This document shows, piece by piece, positions 23,140 through 33,227 of a stretch of 64,000 bases of DNA; the stretch's first letter is position 1; each line of letters begins with the position of its first letter. Source of the stretch: Biomphalaria glabrata. Lineage: Eukaryota > Mollusca > Gastropoda > Planorbidae. The stretch lies in contig NC_074716.1 in NCBI RefSeq assembly GCF_947242115.1, positions 2,611,501 through 2,675,500 of the forward strand, given 5' to 3'. Both the position numbers and the translations under genes were made by a program. Below the pieces are notes generated by a model that saw only the letters and a program-made list of their open reading frames with translations, was not told the origin of the DNA and searched no databases.

Positions 23140-23636
23140 ATCTTATATAATACAGACGTTACTTCAAAAAAAGAAGATGATTACGTCCTACGCGTCATGT
23201 ATTTAGTCATGCATGTTAACCAATGACTTAAATTCTGCCAAGTCACTGGTTTTCCTGGCTAGCTCAGGCAACCCATTCCATGCTCTAATAGCACTAGGGA
23301 AGAAGGAGTATTTGTACAAATTTGTCCTAGCATATGGGACGAGGAATGTGCCTTTATCTTTGTGTCTTTCAGAGTATTTTATTAAATTTTGTTTTTGTAT
23401 TTGAAGATTATGGTTCAGTGTTTTATGTATGATTGCTACTTTACTTTTGAGCCTTCTGTCCTGAAGGCTCTCTAAATTTAGTGATTTTATTAAAGGTGTT
23501 ACTCTAGTCAAATGTGAATATTCGTTTGTTATGAATCTCACTGCTCTATTTTGTGTCTGTTCCAGTTTCTTAATGTTTTCTTGAGTTGAGGGGTCCCAAA
23601 ACGGAGGATGCATATTCTATTATTGGCCTAACCAAG
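23140..23636 (-). mobile_element. JL LINE 3' fragment, C-terminal RT ORF
   Basis: The minus strand gives an open stretch of 136 codons ending ...S-L-V-N-M-H-D, with W-D-P-S-T-Q-E-N-I-K-K-L-E and A-I-R-A-W-N-G-L-P-E-L-A. It begins at TCTTATCTTATCTTATATAA, the complement of the JL tail. It is 5'-truncated at about 23636, where it meets another JL fragment head to head. Confidence 0.9.
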
Positions 23637-23925
23637 GTTAATTAGTAGGCCCTATCTACCATTAGTACAATCACTAAACGTAGAGACACTTCAGGACAGA
23701 AGAATAAAAAGTAAAATAGCTACAATTATTGTTTAGTGCATAAAACACTACTAAACCATAATTTACAAATAGAAAAAACAAAACCTAATGAAATACTCAG
23801 AAAGACACAAAAATAGAGACTATTTCCTTATTCCACACGCTAGGACAAATCTGTACAAGTGCTCATTCTTCCCTAGTGCCATTAGAGAATGGAATGGAAT
23901 ACTTTTAAAAATTATTTCCTGTACC
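23637..23925 (+). mobile_element. JL-related LINE fragment, divergent
   Basis: Plus-strand relative of JL: AATCACTAAACGTAGAGACA, CTTCAGGACAGAAGAATAAA, TGAAATACTCAGAAAGACAC and TTCCCTAGTGCCATTAGAGA. It is more diverged than the neighbouring minus-strand copy and lacks the tail. Confidence 0.75.
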
Positions 23926-23929
23926 TAAT

Positions 23930-24170
23930 GAAGAAACACGAATCAATAAACACAAAAACCCAATTAGTCAATTAATTATTGACAATTAATTATTTTTGTT
24001 GGATATCGAATAAGGGATATAAACCTGTAGCCTACATTATTGGGAAATAAGGACGGAGTTCTTTCCCTTTAGATAAGCTTTTTTTTTTCTTTTTTTTTTT
24101 TTTTTTAAAAAGGCTTTCTTTCTATATTTCGCTTGTTTTAAATCTATCATTTATTAGTTATTCATTCATA
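23930..24170 (+). repeat. R1 dispersed repeat
   Basis: AACACGAATCAATAAACACA, AATTAGTCAATTAATTATTG and ATCGAATAAGGGATATAAAC match R1 copies at 26035, 37115, 41640, 42140, 42595 and 48225. It ends before a 30-bp T-rich run. Confidence 0.6.
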
Positions 24171-24364
24171 AAGGAGGTATTCTCTGTAAAAATGATTCTT
24201 GTTTATTTCAGGGATGCCATCAAGTCAATAAGAAATATCATCATAAGCAAGCTCAAGAATGTCACTATAGTACTGGTTTGAATTTCTACCTAAATATATA
24301 TTCAAACCATAAACATAGAGTTGAAGCTAGGTGCTGAAACAAATGATACATATATATTCAAACC

Positions 24365-27300
24365 ATGCCTACAAAACTGAAAACGCCGTCCCCCTCCATA
24401 GAGCATATATACCACCCGCCAGGGTTCATGCTCCCAGTGAACCGAATATCACTGCCAAAGATGTCACACAGCTACTTCACCACCTCGGAGATTTCCTTGG
24501 AAGACATGAGCTCTCTAAGAAATGTGTCCCTTGACCAACCTACACAGAGGCTGCTGGCCAGACAGCTGGAGACGGATCGCCACCTTGCTTGGAAGCAGCC
24601 AGCTTTCCGGTAAATGGAATCTTTCTGTTCACTGTTGTTAGTACACTCTTTTGTTTAACTAAAACAGGAACTACAGCACTAAAAAATACTATTTTAAACA
24701 AGATAAACAGAAAAAAAAAATACTTAAAAAAAACATAAGCTTATATTAAGTGTTATTGTATCAATACGTTTGGATTAGTCATATAATCTCCTGCGTGGTT
24801 GATTTAAACATATCTGTGCGATAGATAGAAATATTTTTACCAATTGTTTTTGTTTAGCTTTTAGCTTTCTGAATGCGCTATAATCCCATCACATGTCTGG
24901 ACCAGTTGGGAAAGGGGGAGGGAAGAAGGGGGAATCTTGGTGAATGTTTACATGATTGCTTTTTAAATGCATAAAAAAAAATGTTCACTCAGGTCTAAAG
25001 ATTTCTTATAAGGACTAATTCAACTTATGTCAAATCTGTCAAGTACCTTTTCTTTCCCTTGTTCAATATACCAAACAAGGGAAAGAAATGGTACACCCAA
25101 TCCACTACTATTTTTAATTTACATAAACGATTTACCAAATTGCATTAGTTCAGGAACAAAAGTCAGATTATTCGCAGACGATTGCATAATATATAGAACA
25201 ATAAAAACAGCACAAGATACAGAAATTTATAAAAAGAATTAGATGAATTACAGAAATGGGAATCAAATTGGAGCATGTCTTTCCACCCAGAAAAATGTCA
25301 GTTATTAAGAGTAACAAAAAAACTGAAACAAATTAATTCCACCTATCTTATTCATGGCAAACCAGTAACACAAACTAAAAACGCAAAATACCTAGGTGTT
25401 ATAATAAATGAAAAACTGTCATGGAATCCCCATATTGATGAAACTATCAAAAAATCAAACAAAACATTAGGGTTTATAAAAGAAATTTCTATAAATCAAA
25501 TAAGAATATAAAACTAAAATGTTATTTAACCTTGGTTAGGCCAATAATAGAATATGCATCCTCTGTTTGGGACCCCTCAACTCAAGAAAACATTAAGAAA
25601 CTGGAACAGACACAAAATAGAGCAGTGAGATTCATAACAAATGAATATTTAGATTTGACTAGAGTAACACCTTTAGAAAAATCACTAAATTTAGAAAGCC
25701 TTCAGGACAGAAGGCTCAAAAGTAAAGTAGCAATCATACATAAAACACTGAACCATAATCTTCAAATACAAAAACAAAATTTAATAAAATACTCTGAAAG
25801 ACACAAAGATAAAGGCACATTCCTCATCCCATATGCTAGGACAAATTTGTACAAATACTCCTTCTTCCCTAGTGCTATTAGAGCATGGAATGGGTTGCCT
25901 GAGCTAGCCAGGAAAACCAGTGACTTGGCAGAATTTAAGTCATTGGTTAATATGCATGACTAAATGCATGATGCGTAGGACGTAACATCTTCTTTTTTGA
26001 AGTAACGTCTGTATTATATAAGTTAAGATAAGATCTCGGATCAAGCTGAAATTTTTTACACAATTTTTTCTTTTACTGACAACACACGAATAAAACAAAA
26101 ATAATTACCAATTAGTTTATTTGCTATTGGTAATAAATTTATTCGTTTGGTATCTCAAGCAAGGGAATGAAATAGTATATGACTGAAATGGTGGTATAAG
26201 GTGAATTAGTCCCCTTTATATTAGGCCGCCGTCTCAGACTTAGAGAACACAAAACATGAAATAGAAACAATAGATAACTATACAATCTGCCATGACCATA
26301 GACTCTTCGCTAGTAAAGGGATTTCCGTGTTGGCTTGAGTATGCTTTAGCTCACGAGTTCGAATTCAGGTCGTATCCTGTTTTAAAATTTATTTTTTTAA
26401 ATACTTTTTTTTATTGTTAGTCTAGATCTAGGCCTATTACAAATTTAATTACATGATTAATCCAAACTAATTGATAAGCTTTGTTTTTCTAAGTATTTTT
26501 TAAAATGTTTTTCTTGTTAGAGATATTAATTCACGCTGTGGCCTACTACTCAATTATTCCAGTAGTTTGTGGAAAACCTATTTAGGCCTAGTGTTCCGCG
26601 GAACACAGTTTGGGGAGACACGTGGACTCGAATTTAATTATGTTTTCCAGGTACAAAACAAAATTAGGACATTTTCCCAAGGAAGCACCATCATATCTCT
26701 ACATCAAAAGAACTGACCCACTGACCAAAGAGGTTAAGATTATACCGGAAATGGTTTACCCTGTGTTGGCCAACAGGTAAAAATGTTCAGTTTTTGGTTA
26801 GGACGTGACGTAAGGGCGGGATTGATTTAGTTCTTATGTCCAAGTTTTTCCCAGTTCCGAGATCCTGGTCAAGGGGGGTCTATGATACGTTTATTGGGCT
26901 CATATTATGCGTCAATGGCCGCTGCCACCAGCCGGGAGGTTTGGACCAGGAAGTAGATGATTACAAAGCTTATGTCAGCCCACTCTGTCAGTGGCGCAGC
27001 TAGGGATTTGGGGGGCTCGTGGGATGGGGGCTTTAAATCTTTAGGGGCTCCTGCATTTTGACATGCGACATCATGATAATATTTAATATTTAATTTAAAA
27101 ACCAGAAGGGGCACGGGGGATTTTCAAATTTGGACCCCCCCCACCTGGGCTACGCCACTGCAGTCAAAGGCTTTTTGAGACGCATGCTGTTTAGGAATAT
27201 TTATGGACACATTTGACCTCACCCCCCCCCCAACGACCTTCACCCCCATGACAACGTTTGACCATCATAATTTTATGATTAATTAATATGTCGTCTAAGT

Positions 27301-30300
27301 GTACAAAAACTATCATCTCTTTGTTATTATCAATAAGCTTTCTTTTTTTTTTCTTGTTCCTTTTTAACACACCGACAGACAAAGGGACAGACAGAATTGA
27401 TATAAGCTTTGTAATAAGGACAAAGATTGGATGAAAAATACTGGTAGTTAAAAGTGAATATATACTTTTGTAAAAATCTGTTTTAAACATCTAGATCTAA
27501 TAAATCGCTAATAAAATGTTCAATTATGAAAAAGTCATTCTATAATGTATCATTGGATGGGCTCTTCACAGGCTACCTAGAAGGGGGCTCGAGGTTCGAC
27601 ACCCGACTCGGACAGAGTTGCGTTTACTGAGCGCCTAAAGGCAGCACGGAAAACCAACTCATATACCCCCTCCCTCCACTGGTCCACAAATGAGATTGGA
27701 TCAAAGCGCTCTGAGCATGCTATAAGCATGAAAGTAGCGCTGTATAAAAAAGCTATAATAACAAATTCTATGCAGTAAATATTGACATTAATATTGAAAT
27801 GGGGACAGGATCCCTGTGCCACGCCATGAGCTACTGGAAGACGATTGGAGAGCCTATCGCTGCGCTATACAAAACTTGTACTCACAGGCCCGGAAGCAGC
27901 TGATGCCAGACGACCTGCTGTTTGAATACAACAGACTTAATGAGATTGTGGGCCGGATCGTTGAAAAATCTAGGTAAGCGATGGCTCTTGATAGTTTGTG
28001 GGCCGGATCGTAGAAAAATCTAGGTAAGTGATGACTTGATAGTTTTTGGGCCACGTCGTTGAAAAATCTAGATAAACAATGTCCGTTCATAGTTTGTGTA
28101 TCGTTTCATAGAAAAGTGTAGGTGTTGTGGGCCGCATAGTTTATAAATCTAGGTAAGCAACGGCTATTCATAGTTTGTGGGCCGCATAGTTTATAAATCT
28201 AGGTAATCAATGGCTATTCATAGTTTGTGGGCCGCATAGTTTATAAATCTAGGTAATCAATGGCTATTCATAGTTTGTGGGCCGCATAGTTTATAAATCT
28301 AGGTAAGCAATGGCTATTCATAGTTTGTGGGCCGCATAGTTTATAAATCTAGGTAAGCAATGGCTATTCATAGTTTGTGGGCCGCATAGTTTATAAATCT
28401 AGGTAAGCAATGTCTATTCATAGTTTGTGGGCCGCATAATTTATAAATCTAGGTAAGCAATGTCTATTCATAGTTTGTGGGCCGCATAATTTATAAATCT
28501 AGGTAAGCAATGTCTATTCATAGTTTGTGGACCGCATAGTTTATAAATCTAGGTAAGCAACGGCTATTCATAGTTTGTGGGCCGCATAGTTTATAAATCT
28601 AGATAAGCAACGGCTATTCATAGTTTGTTGTGGGCCGCATTGTTTATAAATCTAGGTAAGCAATGTCTATTCATAGTTTGTGGGCCGCATAGTTTATAAA
28701 TCTAGGTAAGTAACGCCTATTGATAGTTTGTGGGCAGCATAGTTTATAAATCCAGGTAAGCAATGGCTATTGATAGTTTGTGGGCCCCATGGCTGAAAAA
28801 TCCAGGTAGGTAATGGCTATTGATAGTTTGTGGGCCCCATGGCTGAAAAATCCAGGTAAGCAATGGCTATTGATAGTTTGTGGGCCCCATGGCTGAAAAA
28901 TCCAGGTAGGTAATGGCTATTGATAGTTTGTGGGCCCCATGGCTGAAAAATCCAGGTAGGTAATGGCTATTGATAGTTTGTGGGCCCCATGGCTGAAAAA
29001 TCCAGGTAAGCAATGGCTATTGATAGTTTGTGGGCCCCATGGCTGAAAAATCCAGGTAGGTAATGGCTATTGATAGTTTGTGGGCCCCATGGCTGAAAAA
29101 TCCAAATAAACAATGGCTATTGATAGTTTGTGGGCCCCATGGCTGAAATATCCAGGTAAGCAATGAGATGGTTATAGTTTGTGCAGGTAGTATCTTTTAA
29201 AATAAATAAATTAATGGCAGTTGATATTTTGAAAGACTTGATCGTGAAAGAACCTAGCCAAGTCATAGTTGTTGAATCTTAAATAAATAAATTATAGCTT
29301 TTATACAGCGCTACTTTCATGCTTATAGCATGCTCAGAGCGCTTTGGTCCAATCTCATTTGTGGACCAGTGGGTGGAGGGGGCACCTGGGTACAAGGTTG
29401 CCATGCAGCCTTTAGGCGCTCAGTAAACACAACTCTGCTCGAGTGGGGTGTCAAACCTCGAGCCCCCATCATAGGTAGCCAAGCCAAGTTCAAGCGTCAT
29501 AGCCCCTTACCACGCTTTCCAAAACTTCTTGAAAGAAAAACAAGAATTTAAAAACGATGTATATCGTACTAAATAAATATCACACACATTGTCAACTAGA
29601 AACAGGATGTTTCTTCTGCTGTGTCTGTAGGTCTTTGTGTGATGTATGTGTATTTGTTAGATATTCAAAATTCATAAACCACGTCCATGTCTTGAATTAC
29701 TTTTTATTTATTAATTTTATCATTTATTTTTTTTTTAGTGCTGGATAGAATTAAAACAGTAAACCTTATCGTACAAATGTCTATATATTTATATATGTCT
29801 GCGCAGTGGGAAACCACCAGTACAACTAATGGACAGGCCAAGACTTTCCAGCATTAAAATGTCCAGCATTCTCGCTCAAGAGAACACAGCCACCTATAAG
29901 GACATAATGTCCATACCCGCAGGGCTGCTCTATCGACAATTCAAAGGTGCTGGAGAGAAGCACATACTACCTGCCAAGCCTGCGTCAAAACAGCTCCCCA
30001 AAACTATATTTCAAGGTTGGTTCATCTAGCGCAGCGCTTCTCAACCTTTTAGGCTCGGCGACCCCTTTTTACAATCCCTCACTCTGCCGCGACCCCCCCC
30101 CCCCCACACACACACACACATACAGCAATAGAGGAATAAACAATAACAATCCATATTTTCGATGGTCTTAGGCGACCCCTGACAAATCGTCAATCGACCC
30201 CCAAGGGAGTCGAGATCCCCAGGTTGAGAACCCCTGATCTAGCGCATCAGCTTTTGTTGCCAGTTGCTCTACGCATTTAAGAGTGTAGATGTATTCTTTT

Positions 30301-31231
30301 ATACTTTTATGGTGCTAGCTCAATACGCTATGATCCTATCACTTGCTTGGACCAGTTGAAGGGGGTAATGGGAGAAAGAACGGGGTATCTGGGTGATCGC
30401 TTTGTTTTTTTTTTTTAAGTATTTTTTAAAATGTTTTTTTTTGTATAACATCGACCGTGTATGGCTCATTCCTCGTCCCATATGCTTGGACAAATTTGTA
30501 CAAATACTCCTTCTTCCCTAGTGCTATTAGAGCATGGAATGGGTTGCCTAAGCCAGCATAGTAAACCAATAACTTGGCAGAATTGAAGTCATTGGTTAAC
30601 TCTTTCTCTCCTGACTGACGATACCAGCGTTGACTCCACTAGAACGTGATAAATTATTACGGGGAGAAAGAGTTAATATGCATGACTAAGTGCATTAAGC
30701 GTAGAACGTAATCAACTTTTTTTTATCTCTGAATGTGGTAGCCTTAATAAGAAGGGATAATTTTACATTAATTTCAAATCTTGTAATCATAAAATAAGTT
30801 TCCAATATTATGAATATACCTCATTTATGAAATCTGTTTTTGTACGTTTAGATCCCTTTGAATACAAGTTTAACACGCCCGAAGGAATGCAGCAGAAGAC
30901 AGAAACCTACTGGGACCCTGACGTCATCGCAGGGGGTCTCAACCAGAAGGACATTTTCATCCACAACGAGCCAGATGTCATCCCAGTCTCTTGCATGGCC
31001 AAGAACTTCCACCTGCCTCTGACCAAGAGGGTGGAGCACATCGTTACAGGGCAGCACAGGAGTGCGCAGAAGAAGCTCAGGGTTTCGGAGGGCGCTATGC
31101 AGAGCAAGGACTTCACCATTCCACCCCAGGTCGTGCCGCTCATGACCCTGTACGAGAACGAGTCCGAGCCGCAGTTGTCGCATGCTTCGGTACATAACAT
31201 GGAGAGCTACATCAAGACGCTACACCAGTGA
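24365..31231 (+). CDS. Five-exon host gene, 374-residue protein of unrecognised function
   Basis: Coding exons are 24365-24609, 26651-26776, 27809-27973, 29807-30015 and 30852-31231 (TGA). Every junction is GT-AG, and the phases (2,2,2,1) join without a stop to 374 residues. The ATG is the first after an in-frame TGA 21 nt upstream. The protein has no signal peptide or membrane segment. It is basic and proline-rich, with short blocks such as IYHPPGFMLPVNR (15-27), LGHFPKEAPSYLYIKRTDP (88-106), HELLEDDWRAYR (131-142) and EYKFNTPEGMQQKTETYWDP (253-272). This pattern of short proline-, tyrosine- and tryptophan-bearing segments is common in ciliary or sperm microtubule-associated proteins. A resemblance to TEPP/SPMIP8 is a weak recollection, not a demonstrated match. 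Codon use is GC-richer in exon 5 than in the surroundings. Introns 1-4 are largely transposon sequence. Confidence 0.92.
24690..24980 (+). repeat. R2 dispersed repeat in intron 1
   Basis: Shares ACGTTTGGATTAGTCATATA, TAGAAATATTTTTACCAATT, TTTAGCTTTTAGCTTTCTGA and CATGTCTGGACCAGTTGGGA with 13260-13630 and, partly, with 30260-30440 and 32755-32840. Confidence 0.6.
25070..26035 (+). pseudogene. JL LINE reverse transcriptase, longest copy
   Basis: This Jockey/CR1-group LINE remnant lies in intron 1 of the 374-residue gene, same strand. It reads L-F-L-I-Y-I-N-D-L-P-N, the catalytic RLFADDCIIY motif, FHPEKCQLLRV, AKYLGVIINEKLSWNPHID, then (after frame breaks near 25240 and 25510) V-R-P-I-I-E-Y-A-S-S-V-W-D-P and a 143-codon C-terminal block ending M-H-D at 25963. 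The 3' tail is AAGTAACGTCTGTATTATAT then AAG and TTAAGATAAGAT. The endonuclease and N-terminal RT are absent, so it is 5'-truncated and dead. It is the best reference for the shorter JL copies here. Confidence 0.93.
26035..26230 (+). repeat. R1 dispersed repeat
   Basis: Begins directly after the JL tail with ATCTCGGATCAAGCTGAAAT, then CACGAATAAAACAAAAATAA, TTGGTATCTCAAGCAAGGGA and a final TTAGTCCCCTTTA, which is the R1 order. Confidence 0.55.
26310..26520. repeat. tRNA-like head and R2 (-) fragment
   Basis: GTTGGCTTGAGTATGCTTTA then GAGTTCGAATTCAGG (26332-26370) resembles a tRNA A box and B box. From 26375 AT-rich sequence matches R2 in reverse (TTAATCCAAACTAATTGATA). Confidence 0.4.
26989..27160 (+). 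mobile_element. M2 miniature element in intron 2
   Basis: Ends CAGTGGCGCAGCTAGG and CCTGGGCTACGCCACTG. The interior has GGGGGCT, TGCATTTTGACATG and ATTTTCAAATTTGGACCCC. The flanking octamers (CACTCTGT / CAGTCAAA) do not match, so the target duplication has decayed or is absent. Confidence 0.8.
27360..27480 (-). repeat. R1 dispersed repeat head
   Basis: CCGACAGACAAAGGGACAGA and TGATATAAGCTTTGTAATAA are the reverse complement of the R1 start. Confidence 0.5.
27561..27772 (+). repeat. S2 tRNA-derived SINE ending 37 bp before exon 3
   Basis: GGCTACCTAGAAGGGGGCTC, the B-box-like GAGGTTCGACACCCG, CGCCTAAAGGCAGCACGG, CTGGTCCACAAATGAGATTG and a tail GTAGCGCTGTATAAAAAAGC. It occupies the 3' end of intron 2, leaving a short stretch for the branch site and acceptor of exon 3 (27809). 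Confidence 0.85.
27944..29170 (+). repeat. 50-bp minisatellite made from the exon 3/intron 3 splice-donor junction
   Basis: The first unit is the real junction: the exon end (GATTGTGGGCCGGATCGTTG, then AAAAATCTAG) followed by the donor GTAAGCGATGGCTC. About 24 further units of about 50 bp follow in intron 3. Most keep a donor-like AG|GTAAGC, GTAAGT or GTAGGT at the same place. Two subfamilies are ordered in blocks: GGGCCGCATAGTTTATAAAT (to about 28720) and GGGCCCCATGGCTGAAAAAT (28770 onward). The true donor at 27974 is the only one that keeps the frame. A later donor would include the in-frame TAA contained in the first GTAAGC. Confidence 0.93.
29290..29525 (-). repeat. S2 tRNA-derived SINE in intron 3
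   Basis: Read on minus: GGTTCGA-like B box remnants (GAGGTTTGACACC), GCCTAAAGGCTGCATGG, CTGGTCCACAAATGAGATTG, then GCATGCTATAAGCATGAAAG. The head is partly eroded at 29505-29525. Confidence 0.8.
30032..30236 (+). mobile_element. M1 hAT miniature element just inside intron 4
   Basis: Ends CAGCGCTTCTCAACC and GGTTGAGAACCCCTG with a perfect 8-bp duplication ATCTAGCG (30024-30031 and 30237-30244). It sits 16 nt downstream of the exon 4 donor (GT at 30016). The interior contains GGCTCGGCGACCCC, a C14 run, (CA)n and GGTCTTAGGCGACCCCTGAC. Confidence 0.95.
30260..30440 (+). repeat. R2 dispersed repeat fragment
   Basis: CTCAATACGCTATGATCCTA, CACTTGCTTGGACCAGTTGA, then GGGTATCTGGGTGATCGCTT, shared with 32755-32840 and 24870-24970. 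Confidence 0.6.
30465..30720 (+). mobile_element. JL LINE 3' fragment, split by an M4 insertion
   Basis: CCTCGTCCCATATGCTTGGA, CTTCTTCCCTAGTGCTATTA, GGTTGCCTAAGCCAG, then TCATTGGTTAA interrupted at 30600-30672 and resuming TTAATATGCATGACTAAGTG. The 3' tail is decayed. Confidence 0.9.
30600..30672. mobile_element. M4 miniature element in a JL copy, TTAA duplication
   Basis: Ends CTCTTTCTCTCC and GGGGAGAAAGAG, flanked on both sides by TTAA (30596-30599 and 30673-30676). The host JL sequence elsewhere reads CATTGGTTAATATGCATGAC, so the empty site is visible within the window. It has 12-bp imperfect inverted ends and no coding capacity. Confidence 0.93.
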
Positions 31232-31529
31232 CAGTTCTTTTAGAGATCATTACATCAGAACTTACTGCAGTAGGGACTAATCCTGTTTTATGCAAAAAAA
31301 TTATCACCATGTTAAAGGTGAAGGAAAGATCATAGATATACATCAGTCGCTTAAATTTATTATGTACGATCGGATTCGGAAAGTAGGAAACAGAAATGCT
31401 TTAAATCTTAATAATACCACACACACACAATTTTGTTTCTTTTATTGTCTTAAAATTTAGTGATCGATATTTATGGAAGACTTACCATAGCGCAATTTCA
31501 TTACAGTCAAGCCATGTTAAATTTAAGTT

Positions 31530-31745
31530 ACGGTTTGCGGGATTTCCAGGACACCTGAGAAATGTTCGGAATTCACTCCCCATTGATCACTGACAGCATG
31601 CTTCACTACATTCAAGAAGAACATTAAGACCTGTCTGTTCAAAGCTATTTTAGATTAGTTTGTCGTGTTCATGTTTGTAATGTTATCACAGCGCCTTAAG
31701 CCTACATCAGCGCTCTATAAATTAAAATATTATTATGACCACACA
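31530..31745 (+). mobile_element. CR1/Jockey-type LINE 3' remnant with structured tail
   Basis: TCGGAATTCACTCCCCATTG, TTCACTACATTCAAGAAGAA, CATTAAGACCTGTCTGTTCA resembles the W-N-S-L-P...F-K-K...K-T...L-F end common in CR1-group ORFs. The tail GCGCCTTAAGCC...GCGCTCTATAAATTAAAATA is followed by TATTATTA. It lies 300 bp past the stop of the 374-residue gene and may be in its 3' UTR. Confidence 0.5.
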
Positions 31746-32317
31746 TTCTTTGTGGAAATCAGAGTCGGGCATTATCTTTTGTCTCTCTTCTATTTCAACA
31801 TATGTTATCCGATAAACTGCGCTCACAAACAATGGACTCGAAATGTATAAGAATTAATGTTCCCACATTTCATTCAACTGACGCTACCTATCACTTCCTG
31901 CTTTTCTTTTGTTCCTATGTGTGCAATGTTAATGGAAGAAGGTGTAGAACCCAGCGTAGACTTATTTTGAATTACAATAGATTCTCATCTCTCGTAGCTT
32001 GTAGTGGTACCTTGTAGTCACATGAAAAACATTATTATCAGAACAAGGTTAAGCTAGACCTGGTCAGGGTAAGTGGAATAAGTCCTCAGAATGCTGGTAA
32101 ACATCGCATGATTAAAAAACACTACATAATTTAAAAAAAAATATATTGCAAAATATAGTTGATCAGTTGAAAAACATTTTATTCTTAAATTCTACAAATT
32201 ACTTTCCCTGTTGTATATAATTGAATTCTGAACTATTACAAATTACTTCCCCTGTTGTATATAATCGTATTCTTAACTATTACAAATTACTTCCCCTGTT
32301 GAATCTAATAAGGCTTG
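31746..32317. other. No gene seen; short tandem triplication
   Basis: At 32200-32305 a block with ACAAATTACTTCCCCTGTTG is present three times with about 58-bp spacing. Nothing coding is supported. Confidence 0.5.
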
Positions 32318-32395
32318 TCTTCGAGTCCTCTCAGAGTCGCCTGCTGGAATGTCCGCACACTGCAGGACAGCAACAAAAGTGTTGAGTCTAAGTGT
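32318..32395 (+). pseudogene. RL LINE endonuclease N-terminal fragment
   Basis: The + frame reads S-S-P-L-R-V-A-C-W-N-V-R-T-L-Q-D-S-N-K-S-V-E. The (A/T)WNVRTL motif is the start of the APE-type endonuclease in RTE-like LINEs. Only this start is left. The longer open frame from 32349 is in another frame and is a shadow. Confidence 0.7.
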
Positions 32396-32689
32396 ATTCT
32401 TAATTACAATATTGTTTCATGAAATAGGATTTATAAAAACTACAACTACAAAAAGAAAAGGAATAAAACAATTCCATAAGTTAAAACATTTTATTGATAA
32501 ATTAGTTGTCAACAATGCAAATACACGGCACAAGAGTTTACTCCATCTCATTGAGACAGCGATGCCGTTGTGTGACAGTTCACCTGGAGAAGAAAGAAAA
32601 AAAAAACAACTCTTTAGGAACACTGAAATTGGCTACGACTTCAACGGGAAGACAACTTCAAGGAATGTAGAGTGAAAAGAGAGTGTGGC

Positions 32690-32840
32690 AGTCGACAGAT
32701 CATGGGTGGTGCCCCAACGGCCCAACAGACTCAGGGACTTACGGAAGTGAAGCAATGCGCTATGATCCTATCACTTGTCTAGACCAGTTAGTAAGAGGTA
32801 GGGGAGAAAAAATGGGGTAGCTAGGTGATCGCTTTTTAAA
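32690..32840 (+). repeat. LINE-tail motif and R2 fragment
   Basis: CATGGGTGGTGCCCCAACGG...CAACAGACTCAGGGA resembles 16890-16945 and 33497-33545. From 32755, GCGCTATGATCCTATCACTT...GGTGATCGCTTTTTAAA matches R2. Confidence 0.5.
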
Positions 32841-33227
32841 CTCATTTATATAAAAAACAAAAGGTGACGAGGTTTATTATGGCAATGAATCCATTTAGTA
32901 CCAAATAAGAAGACGAGAGAGTAGGCTATACAAATCTGTTTTTGAAACCAGAATTTGTGGAACCTTGTTCAAACATTGGTTAATGCTTCTCATTGGTGGA
33001 TACTTTAATAAGATGCTCTTTTATTTGTTTGGATTCATCTGTGATAGGGATCTAAGTTTGTGTACGCATAAACACGTTCAATATTCAAGTGATGAATGTC
33101 CTCAAATCTTTTGGTTTAGATCGTCATAGACATATTAACAGGACCTTGCTGGGAAGGCAGCATAAAAGAATGGACGGGCCTGACATTCAAAGAGGTTCTA
33201 TGCAAGGCAAAAGACAGAGAGGAATCT

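Noticed and set aside
25532-25963. 143-codon ORF as a host gene
   Set aside because: It is the C-terminus of the JL LINE RT, repeated at 23203-23613 and elsewhere.
30848-31200. Two minus-strand ORFs of about 100 codons
   Set aside because: Shadows of exon 5 of the 374-residue gene, which is on plus and has consistent phases with four other exons.
32349-32675. 108-codon frame with a hydrophobic N-terminus, a possible secreted protein
   Set aside because: Its first codons overlap the RL endonuclease start in a different frame. The rest is low-complexity K/T/R and matches no family.
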